A DNA stretch of 64,000 bases from Vulcanimicrobiota bacterium (GCA_003161435.1 PMOS01000031.1:150957-214956); one strand, 5' to 3'; shown: positions 8,990 through 17,607, counted from the first letter of the stretch. A program made the numbers and translations. The notes: generated by a model from the letters alone, not told the origin.

Positions 8990-9855
8990 CGTTTCGCCGG
9001 CTTTGTGCCTTGCTCGCCGCGCTCGTGCTCGTCGCGCTCGCGATCCCGTCGCTCGCGCAGGGCGAGCTGGTGCGCTTCACCGGCCAGCTCCTCGACGTGC
9101 GCAGCGGTTACGTCTATTTCACGACCGGCGACGCGTTCAAGCTCGCGAGCGCGCTGCGCGTCAACGACTACGACACCGGAAAACCGACCACGACCCAGCC
9201 GCGGGCGAAGCTGTTCGCGCGCGCGATCTTGGATCCGGCGACCAAACAAGTCGTCGAGCTCGATATTACGGCCAAGCACTTGGCGCGCGACGTCGCGTAC
9301 GACGCGGTGGCGCAACCGTTGTCGGCGACCAAACCGACGACCGAGAAGGCGCCCGAGATCGTCGGCGTCCACGTGACCGGCAAGGAGGTCGCGGTCGCCT
9401 TCCTGGTGACGGTGCCGCCGACGACGCCCTTGAACTCGGACGTGTACATCAGCACCGACGCGAGCGGCTGGAACCCGCAGGCGATCAAGCTGGACCGCAT
9501 CGATGGTCAGCGCTATCGCGCCGTACGGCGGTTCGCGTCGGGGACGAAGTTCGCGTTCCGCGTCACGCGCGGCTCGTGGAACTCGGTGGAGCTCGGCGAC
9601 GACGGCCTCCAGGCCGCGCCGCATTTGTACTTCACCCAAGAGGTCGACGCGCAAGAAGCGCGCGTGACGATCTTCGCGTGGTCCGACGACCGCGGCAACG
9701 TCCCGCAAGCCGCGCAGCCCGGCGCCGTGCCGACGCCGTTCAACCCGAACCCGTTCCCACCCGGAGGAATCTTCCCGGGCCCCCGCGTGACGCCGCCGGG
9801 CGGCTTCCCGACGCCGCGCCCACCGGGCTTCCCGAACCGCCCGCCGGGCACGTAG
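8986..9855 (+). CDS. exported protein with CBM20-like E-set domain, copy 1
   Basis: A 289-residue protein with an N-terminal signal peptide (FRRLCALLAALVLVALAIPSLAQ). An N-terminal beta domain (about 25-130) begins LVRFTGQLLDVRSGYVYF. A second domain (about 135-225) carries YISTDASGWNPQAIKLDRI and FRVTRGSWNSVE, the Trp-rich pattern of starch-binding/CBM20-like E-set folds. The tail from about 245 is Pro/Gly-rich with repeated PPGG and FPTPRPPG units, probably an extended linker or wall-spanning segment. It starts on the ATG overlapping the barrel gene's stop (ATGA). I infer a periplasmic or surface partner of the preceding barrel; no enzyme motif is visible. Confidence 0.7.
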   Translation: MTFRRLCALLAALVLVALAIPSLAQGELVRFTGQLLDVRSGYVYFTTGDAFKLASALRVNDYDTGKPTTTQPRAKLFARAILDPATKQVVELDITAKHLARDVAYDAVAQPLSATKPTTEKAPEIVGVHVTGKEVAVAFLVTVPPTTPLNSDVYISTDASGWNPQAIKLDRIDGQRYRAVRRFASGTKFAFRVTRGSWNSVELGDDGLQAAPHLYFTQEVDAQEARVTIFAWSDDRGNVPQAAQPGAVPTPFNPNPFPPGGIFPGPRVTPPGGFPTPRPPGFPNRPPGT

Positions 9856-9871
9856 CGGGCTGCTCGCACGA

Positions 9872-11479
9872 ATGCGCGCCGCGCCGGCTTGTGTCGTTTT
9901 CGCGGCCTGCGCGGTGCTCTTGCCGGGCGCCGCGTCGGCGCGCGCTTCGGTTTCGCTCGACGGCGGCACGGTGGTCTTCTTCTCCGATACGCTCGCACTG
10001 ATCGCACGCGACGGGGCGACGCTCACGCTCGCCGACGGAACGCGCGCGCGCGCCGACGCCGCGTACATCGACCTCAAGACCGATCGCGCCGTCTTGGCCG
10101 GTCACGCGCGCGTCGTGCGCGGCAGCGAAGCCGTGAGTGCCGATGCGATCGCCCTCGAGCTCGACGGCGATCGCGTCGACCTGCTCGACGCTTCGACCGG
10201 CGTCTCGCACACGACGCGCCGGCTCGGTGCGGCGACGGCGGCCGAGTTCGACGCGGAGCGCTTCGCTTTCCCCGACGTCGACGATCGCAGCGCGTTCATC
10301 CGCTCGCGACACGCTACGATCACGCCGCACGCCGACGTGCGCTTCAAACCCGCCGCGTTCCCGACGTCGATCGGCGGGCTGCCGGTGCCGTCGTACCTGT
10401 ACACCTACGCGACGGGCGCCGGGTTCGGCGCGACCAGCCTGGCTGGCGCAACCTTCGATCAACCGTACGGGCTGTTCGGCACGCAAACGTCGCTGACCGC
10501 GTTGCACGCGCGCTGGGAGGACGGCCCCGGCCCGGCGGTAGCGCTACAGCAACAGGTCGTCTCGGGCGACGACGCATACGCGGCCGTATCGCTCGACCAG
10601 CCGCTGCGCGGTTATTCGGTTCATGGTTTCAACGCCTACCGCCGGCTCGGCACGCGCTACTCCGCCGAAGCGGACGCGAGCGGCACGATCTACGGCACCG
10701 TGATGCACGGCGCGCTCACCGCGGCCTTCGGCGCAGCCGGTGGACGGATGGACTACACGCGAACCACGGCCGGCGCGTCGTCGTACACGGCCAGCTTGCG
10801 CACGCCCGACGAGCCGCTGCCCGGCGGGCTGACGTGGCGTCTCACCGGCAGCACCGGTTTCGACGCGCAGCGCGGGGGGCTGCTGTTCGAGCTGCCCGAC
10901 GCGCACAACTATTCGACCGTGTGGCGAAAAGGGATCGACCTGTTTGTGGCGACGCCGGTCGTGCGCGTTCCGTTCGGTGCGACCCTCGCGACGACCGTCG
11001 ACGCCGCGCGCACCTGGTACGCGTTTCCGCACACGTTCGACACGCTCTCCGCTACGGCGACGGCGTCGCGCGCCTTCTCGAAGAAGGTGACGTTGTTCGC
11101 CGGTTACCAGTCGACCTGGAGCGCCGACATTTATCCCGGCACGCAAACGCTGTTCTATCCGACGCCGATCACGCCGCTGCTGCTCCCCGACGGCACGCCG
11201 TACTACGGATACGCCGCGTTCACCGGCGCGCGAACGTTTCGCAGCCAGAACGTCGACCTGCAGGTCACTCCCGACCCGAACACGGCGTATCGTTTGTCGG
11301 TCGTGCACACGTCGGATTTCCCGCAGTTCGACGGGTTCGGACGGCCGGTATGGGAAGTGCGCGGAGACGTGCGCTTCCGGCCGTTCCCGAACATCGGGCT
11401 CGATGTCGGGCGCGCGTACGACTTCGCCTGGGGCGGGACGCGCTGGCAACCGCGCTGGAGCTTCGCGATCACGCCGTGA
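9872..11479 (+). CDS. LptD/OstA-like outer-membrane beta-barrel protein, copy 2
   Basis: A 535-residue protein organised like the gene at 7244: signal peptide (CVVFAACAVLLPGAASA), an OstA-like segment (ATLTLADGTRARADAAYIDL, then AVLAGHARVVRG) and a long strand-rich region ending in EVRGDVRFRPFPNIGLDVG and WQPRWSFAITP. It is clearly a divergent paralogue of copy 1; matching positions include GLPVPSYLYTY versus VYLPVPRYVVTF, SLTALHARW versus SLTALHLRN, and the common C-terminal RFR...VDVGR/SRGY pattern. Only 16 nt separate it from the upstream E-set gene. The exported cargo or function is unknown; LPS assembly is one possibility. Confidence 0.75.
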   Translation: MRAAPACVVFAACAVLLPGAASARASVSLDGGTVVFFSDTLALIARDGATLTLADGTRARADAAYIDLKTDRAVLAGHARVVRGSEAVSADAIALELDGDRVDLLDASTGVSHTTRRLGAATAAEFDAERFAFPDVDDRSAFIRSRHATITPHADVRFKPAAFPTSIGGLPVPSYLYTYATGAGFGATSLAGATFDQPYGLFGTQTSLTALHARWEDGPGPAVALQQQVVSGDDAYAAVSLDQPLRGYSVHGFNAYRRLGTRYSAEADASGTIYGTVMHGALTAAFGAAGGRMDYTRTTAGASSYTASLRTPDEPLPGGLTWRLTGSTGFDAQRGGLLFELPDAHNYSTVWRKGIDLFVATPVVRVPFGATLATTVDAARTWYAFPHTFDTLSATATASRAFSKKVTLFAGYQSTWSADIYPGTQTLFYPTPITPLLLPDGTPYYGYAAFTGARTFRSQNVDLQVTPDPNTAYRLSVVHTSDFPQFDGFGRPVWEVRGDVRFRPFPNIGLDVGRAYDFAWGGTRWQPRWSFAITP

Positions 11480-12072
11480 GCCCAGCTATCGTCATCATCG
11501 CCGCGGCGGCCGTGTCGCTGTTCCGAATCGTGCCGCTCGCCTGCGACGGGGATCGTCTCATCGTCGCGGGAGCCGGGGTTCTGCGCTTGGCCGACGGGGT
11601 GTCGTGCGCCGGCATCGTCCCCGGCCGCGCGATCGCGGTCGCGCTCGACGACGCCGGGCGCGCGACGCCGCAGCGGCTGAGCAGCGACGCGCTGCCCACC
11701 GCGAAGATCCCGCGCACCGCATACGTGCTCGCGCCGGCGGTCGAGCGCGACGCGGACGAAACCACGTTGGTCACCTCGACGATCGACGTCCTCGTCCCCG
11801 CGCGCACGCCGCCGAGCGATGACATCTATTTGAGCACGGAACGCACGAGCTGGTCCCCGGCGGAAGTTCGGATGGATCGCGTCGACGCGCGCCACTTCCG
11901 TCTGGCGCTGCGGCTGCACCGCGGAGCGCGCGTCGCCTTCCGCGTCACGCGCGGTTCGTACGGCACCACCGAACGCGACGCGGCGCGCACGCTGCCGCCG
12001 GCGCACATCGCCGTCGGGGAACCGGACGCGCACATCACCGTCGTCATCCCGGCGTGGGCCGACATCGATTAG
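11476..12072 (+). CDS. exported protein with CBM20-like E-set domain, copy 2
   Basis: A 198-residue paralogue of the protein at 8986. It starts on a GTG overlapping the preceding stop (GTGA), has a short hydrophobic N-terminus, a small beta domain and then an E-set domain with DIYLSTERTSWSPAEVRMDR and FRVTRGSYGTTE, matching copy 1 position by position. The Pro/Gly-rich tail of copy 1 is absent. The export signal (SPAIVIIAAAAVSLFRIV) is weak. Coupling to the barrel gene implies that barrel and E-set protein act as a pair. Confidence 0.7.
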   Translation: MSPAIVIIAAAAVSLFRIVPLACDGDRLIVAGAGVLRLADGVSCAGIVPGRAIAVALDDAGRATPQRLSSDALPTAKIPRTAYVLAPAVERDADETTLVTSTIDVLVPARTPPSDDIYLSTERTSWSPAEVRMDRVDARHFRLALRLHRGARVAFRVTRGSYGTTERDAARTLPPAHIAVGEPDAHITVVIPAWADID

Positions 12073-12169
12073 CACCTTTCGCAAGCGCGATCACCTCGCG
12101 GTCAATGCGCTCTGGATCGGGATCCACTTTCAGGACACGGCGATCCTCGCGATCGTCGTTCCGGCGATC

Positions 12170-14398
12170 GTGCTACGGCTCGCGCCGCGCAACCACACCG
12201 CGATCCTCGAGGTGCTCGCGACGCTGGTGTTCATCGCCATCGCGGTCGTCCCGCCGATCGCCGGCGCGCTCTCCGATCGCGCGCGACGGCGTGGCGGCGA
12301 TCGGCGCCGCGAGACGGCGATCTGGCTCGCCGTCGACGTTGCGGCGCTCGCCGGAATGGCCGCGTCGGCCTCGATCGGCGCGCTGGGCGCCGCGCTCATC
12401 GCCGCGACGATCGCGATGACGGCGGCGCAGACGATCTACCAGGCGTTGCTGCCGGAGGTCGTGCCGCGCTCCGCCTGGGGCGCCGCCTCGGCGATGCGCG
12501 GCGGGATGACGCTGGTCGGAACCGTGCTGGGCCTGCTCGCGGCCGCGTTGCTCGCGCCGTCGCTCGCGCTGCTGGCGATGGCGGCGGCGGTCGCGCTCTC
12601 TGCGATCTCGCTCGCGGCGATTCCGCTCGCGCCGCCCAGCGCGCCTCCGCCGCCGCACGCGATCGTTCGCGATCGCCACGATCTGGGCGTGACGCTGGTC
12701 GCGCGCGGTTGGATCGTGCTCGGCATGACGCTGTTGAACACGTACGTCCTCTACTTTTTCGCCGACGTGCTGGGCGTGCGCGACGCATCGCGCGGAACCG
12801 GGATGGTCGCGGGGGCCGCGCTGCTCGGCGCGATCGTGTCGAGCATCCTGGCCGGGCGTTTCTCCGACCGGTTCGACCGGCGCATCGTCGTCGCGCTCTC
12901 GGGCGTTCCGATGACGCTGGCCGCGCTTGGCTTCGCCTTGCTCCCCGACGCGCACTGGATCTTCGCTTATGCTGCGCTGTTCGGATTGGGTTTCGGCGGC
13001 GTGTTCTCGGTCGGCTATGCGCTCGCGCTCGATGCGATCCCGGAGATGGGCGACGTCGCGCGCGACCTCGGCGTCTGGGGAACGCTATCCAACTTGCCGC
13101 TGATCGCCGCCCCCGTGATCGGCGGCTGGATCATTGCGCACAGCGGGACCCCCGCCGACGGCTACCGGTGGCTGTTCGCCCTGGCCGCCCTGTGCTTCGC
13201 GATCGGTTCGCTGACGGTGCTGCACGTCGGCCGCAGGAGCGTCGTCCCGTTCTTGCAGACGTTCCTGGTCGGCCTGGCGGCCGTGATCCGGCAGCCGTTG
13301 TTCGCGTTGCGCTTGCGGGTGCGGCAATGGGGACGCCTGCCGATGCGCCACCGGCGCACCGTGCTGGTCGCGAACCACCAGCACGAGGACGAGTCGGAGC
13401 TCATCGTCGAGCGCGCGTACGCGCAGTCGTTCGGCCGAACGTTGTATACCGCGTCGACGCGCCGTATGTACGAGCCGGGCTTCTTCGCGCTGCGGATGCC
13501 GTGGCTCGGTTTCATGCGCGGCGTCAATGCGGGGCCGCTGTTCCTCGCGATGGGGATGCTGCCGCTGGAGAACGAGCTGTCGTCGCGTCCGTTGCGCAGC
13601 CTCGTGCAAGCGGTGCACGCGCAACACGGCGATCTCGCGCTCGAGCTCGTCTTTCGCCCCGAGGCGCTGACGATCGCGCCGGCGAGCGCGACCAAGCTTT
13701 CCGACCTGTTGGTTCCGGCGTTATTCGTCGCCGGCGACACGCGCGTGCGCTTATCGTACGTGCGCGAGCCGTACCGCAAGGAACTGCTCGCCGCGCTGCG
13801 GGCCGGCGTCGACGAAGACATCGCGCGAATCGTCGACGTGGTGCAGCGCGGCGCGTCGTTCTTCGTCACGCCCGAAGGGTTCTACAGCGTCGACGGCCGG
13901 ATGCGCCCGCTCAAAGGTATCGTCGAGTACCTCGTGCCGATCGCCGACGTGTGGCTGGCGGCGGTCGCGTTCGACCCGTTCCGTGGCCGGCGGCTCTCGA
14001 TACTCTACCGCGTGCTGCCGTACGACCGCAGCACTGCGCTGGCCACTGCGCTGGCCGCAGCGCGCCCGTTCACGACCAGCGCACTGCTCGCCGCGTGGCT
14101 GCTCGCGGTCGACCTGCCGTTCGACACGCACGAAGCGATCGACGGCGTGGTGCGGCTACGCGACGGATTGCCGCCCGGCGCGTTCGTCGATCCCGAGCTG
14201 ATGCGCGAGCCCGGACGCTGCGTGCGCGAGGCACTCGACGTGATGGCCGAACGCGGCTTTCTGCACGGCGACGGCACGCGCTACGCGATCGGCACGCGCG
14301 GCGGCGACCGCCGCTTCGCCGGCGTCACCGACATCGTCGCCTACCAAGCAACCTTCGCCGCCGAAACGATCGCCGCCCTACGCACCATGTCACGCTGA
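12170..14398 (+). CDS. MFS transporter fused to PlsC-like acyltransferase
   Basis: At least 742 residues. Residues about 1-375 form a major-facilitator domain with some 11-12 helices and the loop motif GRFSDRFDRRIVVALSG. Residues about 400-620 look like a glycerolipid acyltransferase: RRTVLVANHQHEDESEL, with an HX4E in place of the usual HX4D, and TPEGFYSVDGRMRPLKGI resembling the PEG-x-R/S...G motif. A helical C-terminal region follows. The arrangement recalls LplT-Aas lysophospholipid transport and acylation, but in a different order and without an acyl-ACP synthetase. The first canonical start (GTG 12170) would delete helix 1. In-frame sequence continues back to ATT 12068, which overlaps the upstream TAG and restores a FRKRDHLAVNALWIGIHF helix. 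Confidence 0.8.
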   Translation: MLRLAPRNHTAILEVLATLVFIAIAVVPPIAGALSDRARRRGGDRRRETAIWLAVDVAALAGMAASASIGALGAALIAATIAMTAAQTIYQALLPEVVPRSAWGAASAMRGGMTLVGTVLGLLAAALLAPSLALLAMAAAVALSAISLAAIPLAPPSAPPPPHAIVRDRHDLGVTLVARGWIVLGMTLLNTYVLYFFADVLGVRDASRGTGMVAGAALLGAIVSSILAGRFSDRFDRRIVVALSGVPMTLAALGFALLPDAHWIFAYAALFGLGFGGVFSVGYALALDAIPEMGDVARDLGVWGTLSNLPLIAAPVIGGWIIAHSGTPADGYRWLFALAALCFAIGSLTVLHVGRRSVVPFLQTFLVGLAAVIRQPLFALRLRVRQWGRLPMRHRRTVLVANHQHEDESELIVERAYAQSFGRTLYTASTRRMYEPGFFALRMPWLGFMRGVNAGPLFLAMGMLPLENELSSRPLRSLVQAVHAQHGDLALELVFRPEALTIAPASATKLSDLLVPALFVAGDTRVRLSYVREPYRKELLAALRAGVDEDIARIVDVVQRGASFFVTPEGFYSVDGRMRPLKGIVEYLVPIADVWLAAVAFDPFRGRRLSILYRVLPYDRSTALATALAAARPFTTSALLAAWLLAVDLPFDTHEAIDGVVRLRDGLPPGAFVDPELMREPGRCVREALDVMAERGFLHGDGTRYAIGTRGGDRRFAGVTDIVAYQATFAAETIAALRTMSR

Positions 14399-14402
14399 GC
14401 GC

Positions 14403-14512
14403 ACGATGTCACGCTGAGCGCAGTCGAAGCGCGAACGATGTTGCCTCGACTCCAACCCGAGGCTCGCATGACAATAGTCGTGCCGTTGCCCTGAGCCGGG
14501 CGAAGGGCCACT
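14403..14512. repeat. dispersed GCTTCGAC...CTCAG palindromic repeats
   Basis: The space between the MFS fusion and the next gene holds TGTCACGCTGAGC twice in tandem (from 14387 and 14409), a GTCGAAGCGC arm and a CCCTGAGCCGGGCGAAGG unit near 14490. Reverse-complemented, these match units near 34870, 34925, 40402, 50348 and 50391 (core CTTCGACNNGCTCAGNNTGAC). No gene was recognised in 14399-14602. Confidence 0.6.
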
Positions 14513-14602
14513 GCGACCGCGTCTGCTCGCACTCAAACGCAGAGCGCCGCGCGCGAGCGCGGGGCTCAACCTTTTTCGCGGTCGCCCTTCAGGATGACAT
14601 TG

Positions 14603-15019
14603 TTAGTGGACGGTGATTGCGATGTCGCGGGCGGTTTCGACGCCGTCGATGCTGCGCGCGATGACCTGGAGGTCGTACCCGTGGCGCAGCCACGGCGGCA
14701 GCCACCATGGGACCGTGTAGTCGAGCGAGAACTTTCCGGGACCATCTTGGCGCATCGCGATCGCGTGATAGTCGACGCGCACTTCGACGTAGCGCACGTT
14801 GGCGGAGGTTTCCACGCTGCCGTGCACGGGCCGCCCGGCGTGGATCTGCGTGGTCGAGATCGCGAACGACTTGATGGTGGGATAGCCGTGCGGCGGCGGC
14901 GTCGGCCCGACGTGCGCATAATCGGCGGCCGAGGCGGCGTTGACCGCCACGATCAGGGACAAGAACAACGCAAACATGGACGGTACGGCCTTTGCCGCCG
15001 CGCTCGCCGGCGCCCTCAA
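14603..15019 (-). CDS. small exported E-set-like domain protein
   Basis: A 138-residue protein: signal peptide (MFALFLSLIVAVNAASA) and one beta-sandwich-like domain beginning PTIKSFAISTTQIHAGRPV and ending HGYDLQVIARSIDGVETA. The same pattern occurs in the lipoprotein upstream (15016) and at the C-terminus of the membrane protein at 18973. TTG at 15019 overlaps the upstream stop (TTGA), suggesting coupling; an ATG at 14977 is the alternative start, giving 124 residues. The WWLPPWL insert is distinctive. No catalytic motif was seen; a structural or ligand-binding periplasmic role is inferred. Confidence 0.65.
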   Translation of the reverse strand: MRAPASAAAKAVPSMFALFLSLIVAVNAASAADYAHVGPTPPPHGYPTIKSFAISTTQIHAGRPVHGSVETSANVRYVEVRVDYHAIAMRQDGPGKFSLDYTVPWWLPPWLRHGYDLQVIARSIDGVETARDIAITVH

Positions 15020-15567
15020 CGCACGCGCACTCCGACCGAGCTCTGCGTGCTCCGGCCCAGCGCGTCGCGCGCGACGAACGTCACCGCATAGCTTCCGCGG
15101 GCGAACGGTGGAAGCGGCGGGATCGTCGTACTCCCTGCGAACACGCCGAGCCCGGTGCGCGGGACGGCGATCGAGACACCGCCCGCGCTCGCGACGACGC
15201 TGACGACGCCGGGCGTCGTGCGCACGACCGCGCTGACGACGGTCCCCGAGCCGACCACGCTCGGATGCACGCTCGCGCCGAGAATTTGGGGCGGCGCTGC
15301 CGGCGCCGGACGACTACGGCCTGACGGCGCAGCCGCCGTCCGGTGCGACGTGCCCGTCACCGGCGCCGTGGAGAGCGCGGGAGGCGGAACGGCCGGCGTT
15401 CGGCGCGGGGCCGCACGCGGCGAAACCCCGGCGGCCGGCCGGGACGTAACGGCCGCCGGCGTCGCGGTACCCTGCGCCGGCGTGGTGCGCACGCAGGCGG
15501 CCAGGCACGCGGCGGCCGCTACCGCGACGGCGAGCGTTCGTACGATGGTGGTCCTCCCCGAGGGCAA
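15016..15567 (-). CDS. lipoprotein with Pro/Ala/Thr-rich linker and E-set-like domain
   Basis: An N-terminal lipobox LAAC follows AVAVAAAACLAAC, so lipidation is likely. A low-complexity Ala/Pro/Thr/Arg linker (about 35-90) precedes a C-terminal domain starting PQILGASVHPSVVGSG and containing YAVTFVARDALGRST. That domain aligns with the C-terminal domain of the gene at 18973 (PQIIEISLND... to IEFVATTADGRST). The TTG at 15567 is the first listed-type start, but a strong GGGGAGG at 15559-15553 sits six bases from an in-frame ATC at 15546, directly before the signal sequence, making ATC a serious alternative. The next gene overlaps by TTGA. Confidence 0.65.
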   Translation of the reverse strand: MPSGRTTIVRTLAVAVAAAACLAACVRTTPAQGTATPAAVTSRPAAGVSPRAAPRRTPAVPPPALSTAPVTGTSHRTAAAPSGRSRPAPAAPPQILGASVHPSVVGSGTVVSAVVRTTPGVVSVVASAGGVSIAVPRTGLGVFAGSTTIPPLPPFARGSYAVTFVARDALGRSTQSSVGVRVR

Positions 15568-15597
15568 GAGTGAGAGCGGACGGACGGCGAGAACACC

Positions 15598-16632
15598 ATG
15601 GAGGTGATCGCTGGTTCTGCGGGCGTAGCCGTCCGGCGTGGCTCGGACGCGACGCTCAGCATCGTCGTTCCCGTCTACAACGAGGCCGACAACGTCGGGG
15701 AGCTTCTTCGCCGGATCACGCAGGTCGTGCGCGGCCTGTCAGCGCCGCCGGCCGGCTATGAGGTGATCCTGGTCGACGACGGGAGCCACGACGCCACCTT
15801 CGCCATGCTGCAGGCGCTCGCCCACGACGATCCGCACCTGCGCATCGTCTCGCTGTCGCGCAACTTCGGCCACCAGATCGCGGCGACGGCGGGGCTGGAC
15901 ACCGCGCGCGGTGACGCGGTCGTGCTCATGGACGGCGACTTGCAAGACCCGCCCGAGCTGATCGACGAGTTCCTGGTGAAGTTCCGCCAAGGATACGACG
16001 TGGTCTTCGCCACGCGGCGGCGCCGCGCCGGCGAGAGCCGATTCAAGCTGCTCACCGCCGCGGTCTTCTATCGCGTCATCCGCCGGCTCACCAACGTGTC
16101 GATCCCGGTCGACACCGGCGATTTTCGTCTCATGAGCCGTCGCGTCGTCGTCGCGCTGCGCAACTCGCGCGAACGCCACCGCTTCATCCGCGGGCTCGTC
16201 TCGTGGGTGGGCTTCCGCCAGACCGGGATCGAGTACGACCGCGCCGAGCGCTTCTCGGGCTCGTCGAAGTATCCGGTTTCGAAGATGTTCAAGTTCGCCC
16301 TCGACGGGATCACCGCGTTCAGCGAGATCCCCTTGCGGCTGGCGACGTGGTTCGGCTTCGCGGTCAGCATCATCGGATTTCTGGTCGCGCTCTACGAGGT
16401 CGGACTGCACATCTTCACCGGCTACAACTTGCCGGGGTACACGTCGACGATCTTCGCCATCCTGTTCCTGGGCGGCGTCCAGCTCATCACGATCGGCATC
16501 CTGGGCGAGTACGTCGGCCGAATCTACGACGAGATCAAAGGGCGTCCGCTCTACCTCGTCGCCGAGAACGTCGGCAGCGGGCTCGATGCGGCGGCGGATT
16601 CGGTGCCGAGCACGGCGCCGGTCGCGAGATAG
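15598..16632 (+). CDS. GT2 polyprenyl-phosphate glycosyltransferase (DPM1/GtrB type)
   Basis: A 344-residue GT-A enzyme with two C-terminal transmembrane helices. Motifs: LSIVVPVYNEADNV, EVILVDDGSHD, the DXD-type MDGDLQDPPELI, DTGDFRLMSR, and the RFSGSSKYPVSKM stretch typical of dolichol/undecaprenyl-phosphate glycosyltransferases. It loads a sugar onto polyprenyl phosphate for GT-C enzymes such as the gene at 18973. Helices lie near 250-275 and 290-315. Its last 82 bases overlap, tail to tail, the hldD coding sequence on the other strand. Confidence 0.9.
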   Translation: MEVIAGSAGVAVRRGSDATLSIVVPVYNEADNVGELLRRITQVVRGLSAPPAGYEVILVDDGSHDATFAMLQALAHDDPHLRIVSLSRNFGHQIAATAGLDTARGDAVVLMDGDLQDPPELIDEFLVKFRQGYDVVFATRRRRAGESRFKLLTAAVFYRVIRRLTNVSIPVDTGDFRLMSRRVVVALRNSRERHRFIRGLVSWVGFRQTGIEYDRAERFSGSSKYPVSKMFKFALDGITAFSEIPLRLATWFGFAVSIIGFLVALYEVGLHIFTGYNLPGYTSTIFAILFLGGVQLITIGILGEYVGRIYDEIKGRPLYLVAENVGSGLDAAADSVPSTAPVAR

Positions 16633-17603
16633 TTGCGCACGTAGTCGGCGACGCCGTCCTCGAGCGACGTCATCAGAGCCGTCCAACCCGCCGCGCGCAA
16701 CCGGTCGATCGTGGCGACGGTGCGGTACTGGTACTTGCCGCGCAGCACCTCGGGCATCTCGACGTACTCGATACGCTGCGGTAAACGTAATGCCGCGAAG
16801 ACAGCGCCAGCAAGGTCTCTCCAGTTGCGTTCGACGCCCGAACCGACGTTGTAGATTCCCGCGGCCTGCGGCGTCCGCGCCAGGAAGGCGGTGATCGCGG
16901 CAGCGTCCTTGACGTAGAGAAAATCGCGCGTCTGTTCGCCGTCCACGATGCCTTCGCGATAGCTCTTGAACAGCTCGATCGTGCCGTGCTCGCGAATCTG
17001 CTCGAACGCCTTCGCGACGACGCTGCGCATCGTCCCCTTGTGGTCTTCGTTCGGACCGTAGACGTTGAAGTACTTGATCGCAACGGCTCGGTCGCGCAGC
17101 CCTTCGCGTCGCATCCACAGGTCGAACAGATGCTTGGAGTAGCCGTACATGTTGAGCGGGCGCAAGCTATGCGGGTCGAGATCCTCACGCATGTCGTGCT
17201 CGCGCGCGCCGTACGTCGCCGCCGACGACGCGTAGGTGAAGCGCGCGCCGCGCGCCAGCGCCCAGCGCGCGATCTCCTGCGAGCAACGTACGTTGTTGGC
17301 GATCAAGTACGACGCGTCGCGCTCGGTCGTCGACGAGCACGCACCCAAATGAAAGACGCTCGCGATCTCGCCGAACGCGTCCGGCTGCGCAGCGATGCGC
17401 GCGAAGAACTCCTCGGCGTCGAGGTAGTCGGCGAAATGCAGCGGGACGAGGTGGCGCCATTTCTCCGACGTCCCGAGCCGGTCGACGACGACAATGTCGT
17501 CGATCCCCTCGCGGTTGAGCTGCCACACCAGCGCGCTGCCGATGAGGCCGGCCCCTCCCGTGACGACGACCCGTCCGGAAGAACCGACCACAGCAGAGCT
17601 CAC
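16551..17603 (-). CDS. hldD: ADP-L-glycero-D-manno-heptose 6-epimerase
   Basis: A 350-residue short-chain-dehydrogenase-type sugar epimerase. The NAD-binding motif VTGGAGLIGSALVWQLN is at the N-terminus; HLGACSSTTERD, the catalytic YGYSK and KYFNVYGPNEDHKG...MRSVV are characteristic of the HldD/RfaD subgroup. It makes the L,D-heptose precursor of LPS inner core, which supports a diderm host. The GTG at 17603 follows the deoA stop by 4 bases. The N-terminus has a short extra VSSAVVGSSGR before the Rossmann strand. Confidence 0.92.
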   Translation of the reverse strand: MSSAVVGSSGRVVVTGGAGLIGSALVWQLNREGIDDIVVVDRLGTSEKWRHLVPLHFADYLDAEEFFARIAAQPDAFGEIASVFHLGACSSTTERDASYLIANNVRCSQEIARWALARGARFTYASSAATYGAREHDMREDLDPHSLRPLNMYGYSKHLFDLWMRREGLRDRAVAIKYFNVYGPNEDHKGTMRSVVAKAFEQIREHGTIELFKSYREGIVDGEQTRDFLYVKDAAAITAFLARTPQAAGIYNVGSGVERNWRDLAGAVFAALRLPQRIEYVEMPEVLRGKYQYRTVATIDRLRAAGWTALMTSLEDGVADYVRNYLATGAVLGTESAAASSPLPTFSATR

Positions 17604-17607
17604 GGTG

